Assembly (NCBI GenBank): GCA_026125625.1
Contig: JAHCKU010000204.1
Location: 1-6,031, forward strand
DNA length: 6,031 bases
Source of the DNA: Burkholderiales bacterium
GTDB lineage: Bacteria; Pseudomonadota; Gammaproteobacteria; Burkholderiales; SHXO01
Reading direction: 5' to 3'
Shown in pieces: positions 5,111-6,031 of the stretch. Numbering within the stretch: position 1 is the stretch's first letter; the number at the start of each line of letters is the position of its first letter. The notes beneath the pieces were generated by a model that did no database searches, was not told the origin of the DNA, and worked only from the letters and a program-made list of their open reading frames with translations. The translations under genes were made by a program, and so were the position numbers.

Positions 5111-5911
5111 ATGACCTCGTCCAATGATGCCATCGTGAGCGATCGGTCGGCACGACACGTCGAAGACGACCTGAAGGATTCGCTGCTGCGCGCGGTGGCG
5201 CAGAGTGCGCTGCGCACGCATCCGTGCGTGCACAGCTACTTCGAGCACCTGTTCCCTGCCGATTTCTATCTCCGCCTGCTGGCCAACCTGCCGCCCAGGG
5301 CGTGTTTTCACGAGCTGCGGCACCGTGATGCCATGCGCGCCGACGGCAGCAGCACGCGGCTGCGCATGTATCTCTATCCGGAGAATCTGTGGCGTATACC
5401 GGCGCCGCAGCGCGGCCTATGGAGCGCGGTGGCGGATGTGTTGATGTCGGGTGAGGTGCAGGACGCCTTCAAGCGCAAGTTCCGCGACACGCTGGAGGCA
5501 CGCTTCCGTCGCAGCGTGGAGGACTTGTCGTTCTACCCCGTGCCGATCCTGGTGCGCGACCAGCCCGGCTATCGCATCGGCATCCATGCCGACGTCGGAA
5601 GCAAGGCGATAACGGTGCAGTTCTATCTTCCCGGCGACGGCTCACAGCGTCATCTGGGCACGGTGTTCCATGCGGGGCGCGACGGCGCGGCGGCCGAGGA
5701 AATTACGACCATGTCGTTCATGCCCAACACCGGCTATGCATTCCCCGTCGTCCCGCACGCGAGCTGGCACAGTGTCATGACCACCGGCAGCACCGACGGC
5801 GAGCGCTGCTCATTGATGCTCACCTACTACGTCCAGGATGGCGTGCGTGCGTGGTGCAAGCGTCGCTACGACCGGGCGCGCAGCCTGGTCGGGCTGGGGC
5901 CGCGCGGGTAA
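5111..5911 (+). CDS. 2-oxoglutarate/Fe(II)-dependent oxygenase family protein
   Basis: This is a 266-residue soluble protein without signal peptide or membrane segment. The N-terminal part (about 33-60, HPCVHSYFEHLFPADFYLRLL) resembles the start of many bacterial 2OG-Fe(II) oxygenases. The double-stranded beta-helix core shows the metal motif HAD (His159, Asp161) in YRIGIHADVGSKAITVQFYLP. The distal histidine is most likely His220 in ASWHSV, with His216 as an alternative. Arg232 in RCSLMLTYY is the probable 2-oxoglutarate carboxylate anchor. Such enzymes couple oxidative decarboxylation of 2-oxoglutarate to hydroxylation or similar oxidation of a second substrate, which is unknown here. The ATG at 5111 is preceded by AGGAG at a five-base spacing; the frame is open back to 4973, but that extension is Arg/Pro-rich and lacks a ribosome binding site. 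It is transcribed divergently from the esterase, and a repeat element begins right after the stop. Confidence 0.85.
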   Translation: MTSSNDAIVSDRSARHVEDDLKDSLLRAVAQSALRTHPCVHSYFEHLFPADFYLRLLANLPPRACFHELRHRDAMRADGSSTRLRMYLYPENLWRIPAPQRGLWSAVADVLMSGEVQDAFKRKFRDTLEARFRRSVEDLSFYPVPILVRDQPGYRIGIHADVGSKAITVQFYLPGDGSQRHLGTVFHAGRDGAAAEEITTMSFMPNTGYAFPVVPHASWHSVMTTGSTDGERCSLMLTYYVQDGVRAWCKRRYDRARSLVGLGPRG

Positions 5912-5912
5912 T

Positions 5913-6031
5913 CGCGGGGGGTGGTTAGCGTTCTACCCCACACCACCCCGCGGGCTTCGCCCGCACCCTGACCACCCCGGCCGCTTCGCGGCCACCCCTC
6001 CCACTCGGCTTCGCCGAATAGGAGGGGATGA
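5913..6031. repeat. GC-rich hairpin repeat element (copy 2, cut by window edge)
   Basis: It begins at the stop of the oxygenase gene. TTCTACCCCACACCACCCC (5931-5949) is identical over 19 bases to 1448-1466 of copy 1, and the preceding GGTGGTT is also shared. Four stem-loops follow one another. The first pairs GGGGTGG-type bases at 5913-5924 with CCACCCCGCG (5943-5952), with a two-base bulge. The second is GCGGGC-TTC-GCCCGC (5950-5964), which overlaps the right arm of the first. The third is GGCCGC-TTC-GCGGCC (5979-5993). The fourth has outer arms CCCCTCC/GGAGGGG (5995-6001/6021-6027) around TCGGC-TTC-GCCGA (6005-6017). The element probably continues past the window. The first hairpin may also act as transcription terminator for the oxygenase, though no U tract follows. 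Confidence 0.7.

Overview
The window is about two-thirds G+C, with strong G/C bias at third codon positions. Its gene content and its intergenic hairpin repeats built on a GGCTTCGCC core suggest a gammaproteobacterium of the Xanthomonadales/Lysobacterales group (Rhodanobacter-, Dyella- or Luteibacter-like). That placement is an inference from style; nothing in the window fixes the taxon. No tRNA, rRNA, CRISPR array, transposase or phage gene is visible, and the region reads as ordinary chromosome.

Layout. (1) Positions 2-1401: the 3' end of cysW and all of cysA, the membrane permease and ATPase of a sulfate/thiosulfate ABC importer, joined by an ATGA stop/start overlap. A hairpin terminator follows. 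(2) Positions 1450-1603: a GC-rich composite inverted repeat with nested hairpins. (3) Positions 1604-3550: a candidate promoter, a possible 36-residue leader ORF, a 12-helix major facilitator transporter and a DinB/YfiT-type four-helix metalloprotein. The last two are probably one transcript, linked by a 7-codon mini-ORF. (4) Positions 3570-4961, minus strand: an exported SGNH/GDSL esterase that converges on the DinB gene. (5) Positions 4962-5110: a divergent intergenic region with a near-perfect palindrome. (6) Positions 5111-5911: a 2-oxoglutarate/Fe(II)-dependent oxygenase of unknown substrate. (7) Positions 5913-6031: a second hairpin-rich repeat that shares an exact 19-base block with the first and runs off the window.

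Functional connections. CysW and CysA belong to one importer, whose remaining subunits should lie to the left of the window. The MFS transporter and DinB protein are probably co-expressed, but their shared role cannot be read from sequence. The esterase and the oxygenase are divergent and may share a control region; this is positional evidence only. I did not find a convincing undescribed multi-gene system. The points most worth a second look are the paired intergenic repeats, the possible leaderless leader ORF before the MFS gene, a substituted block III glycine in the esterase, and the orphan oxygenase.
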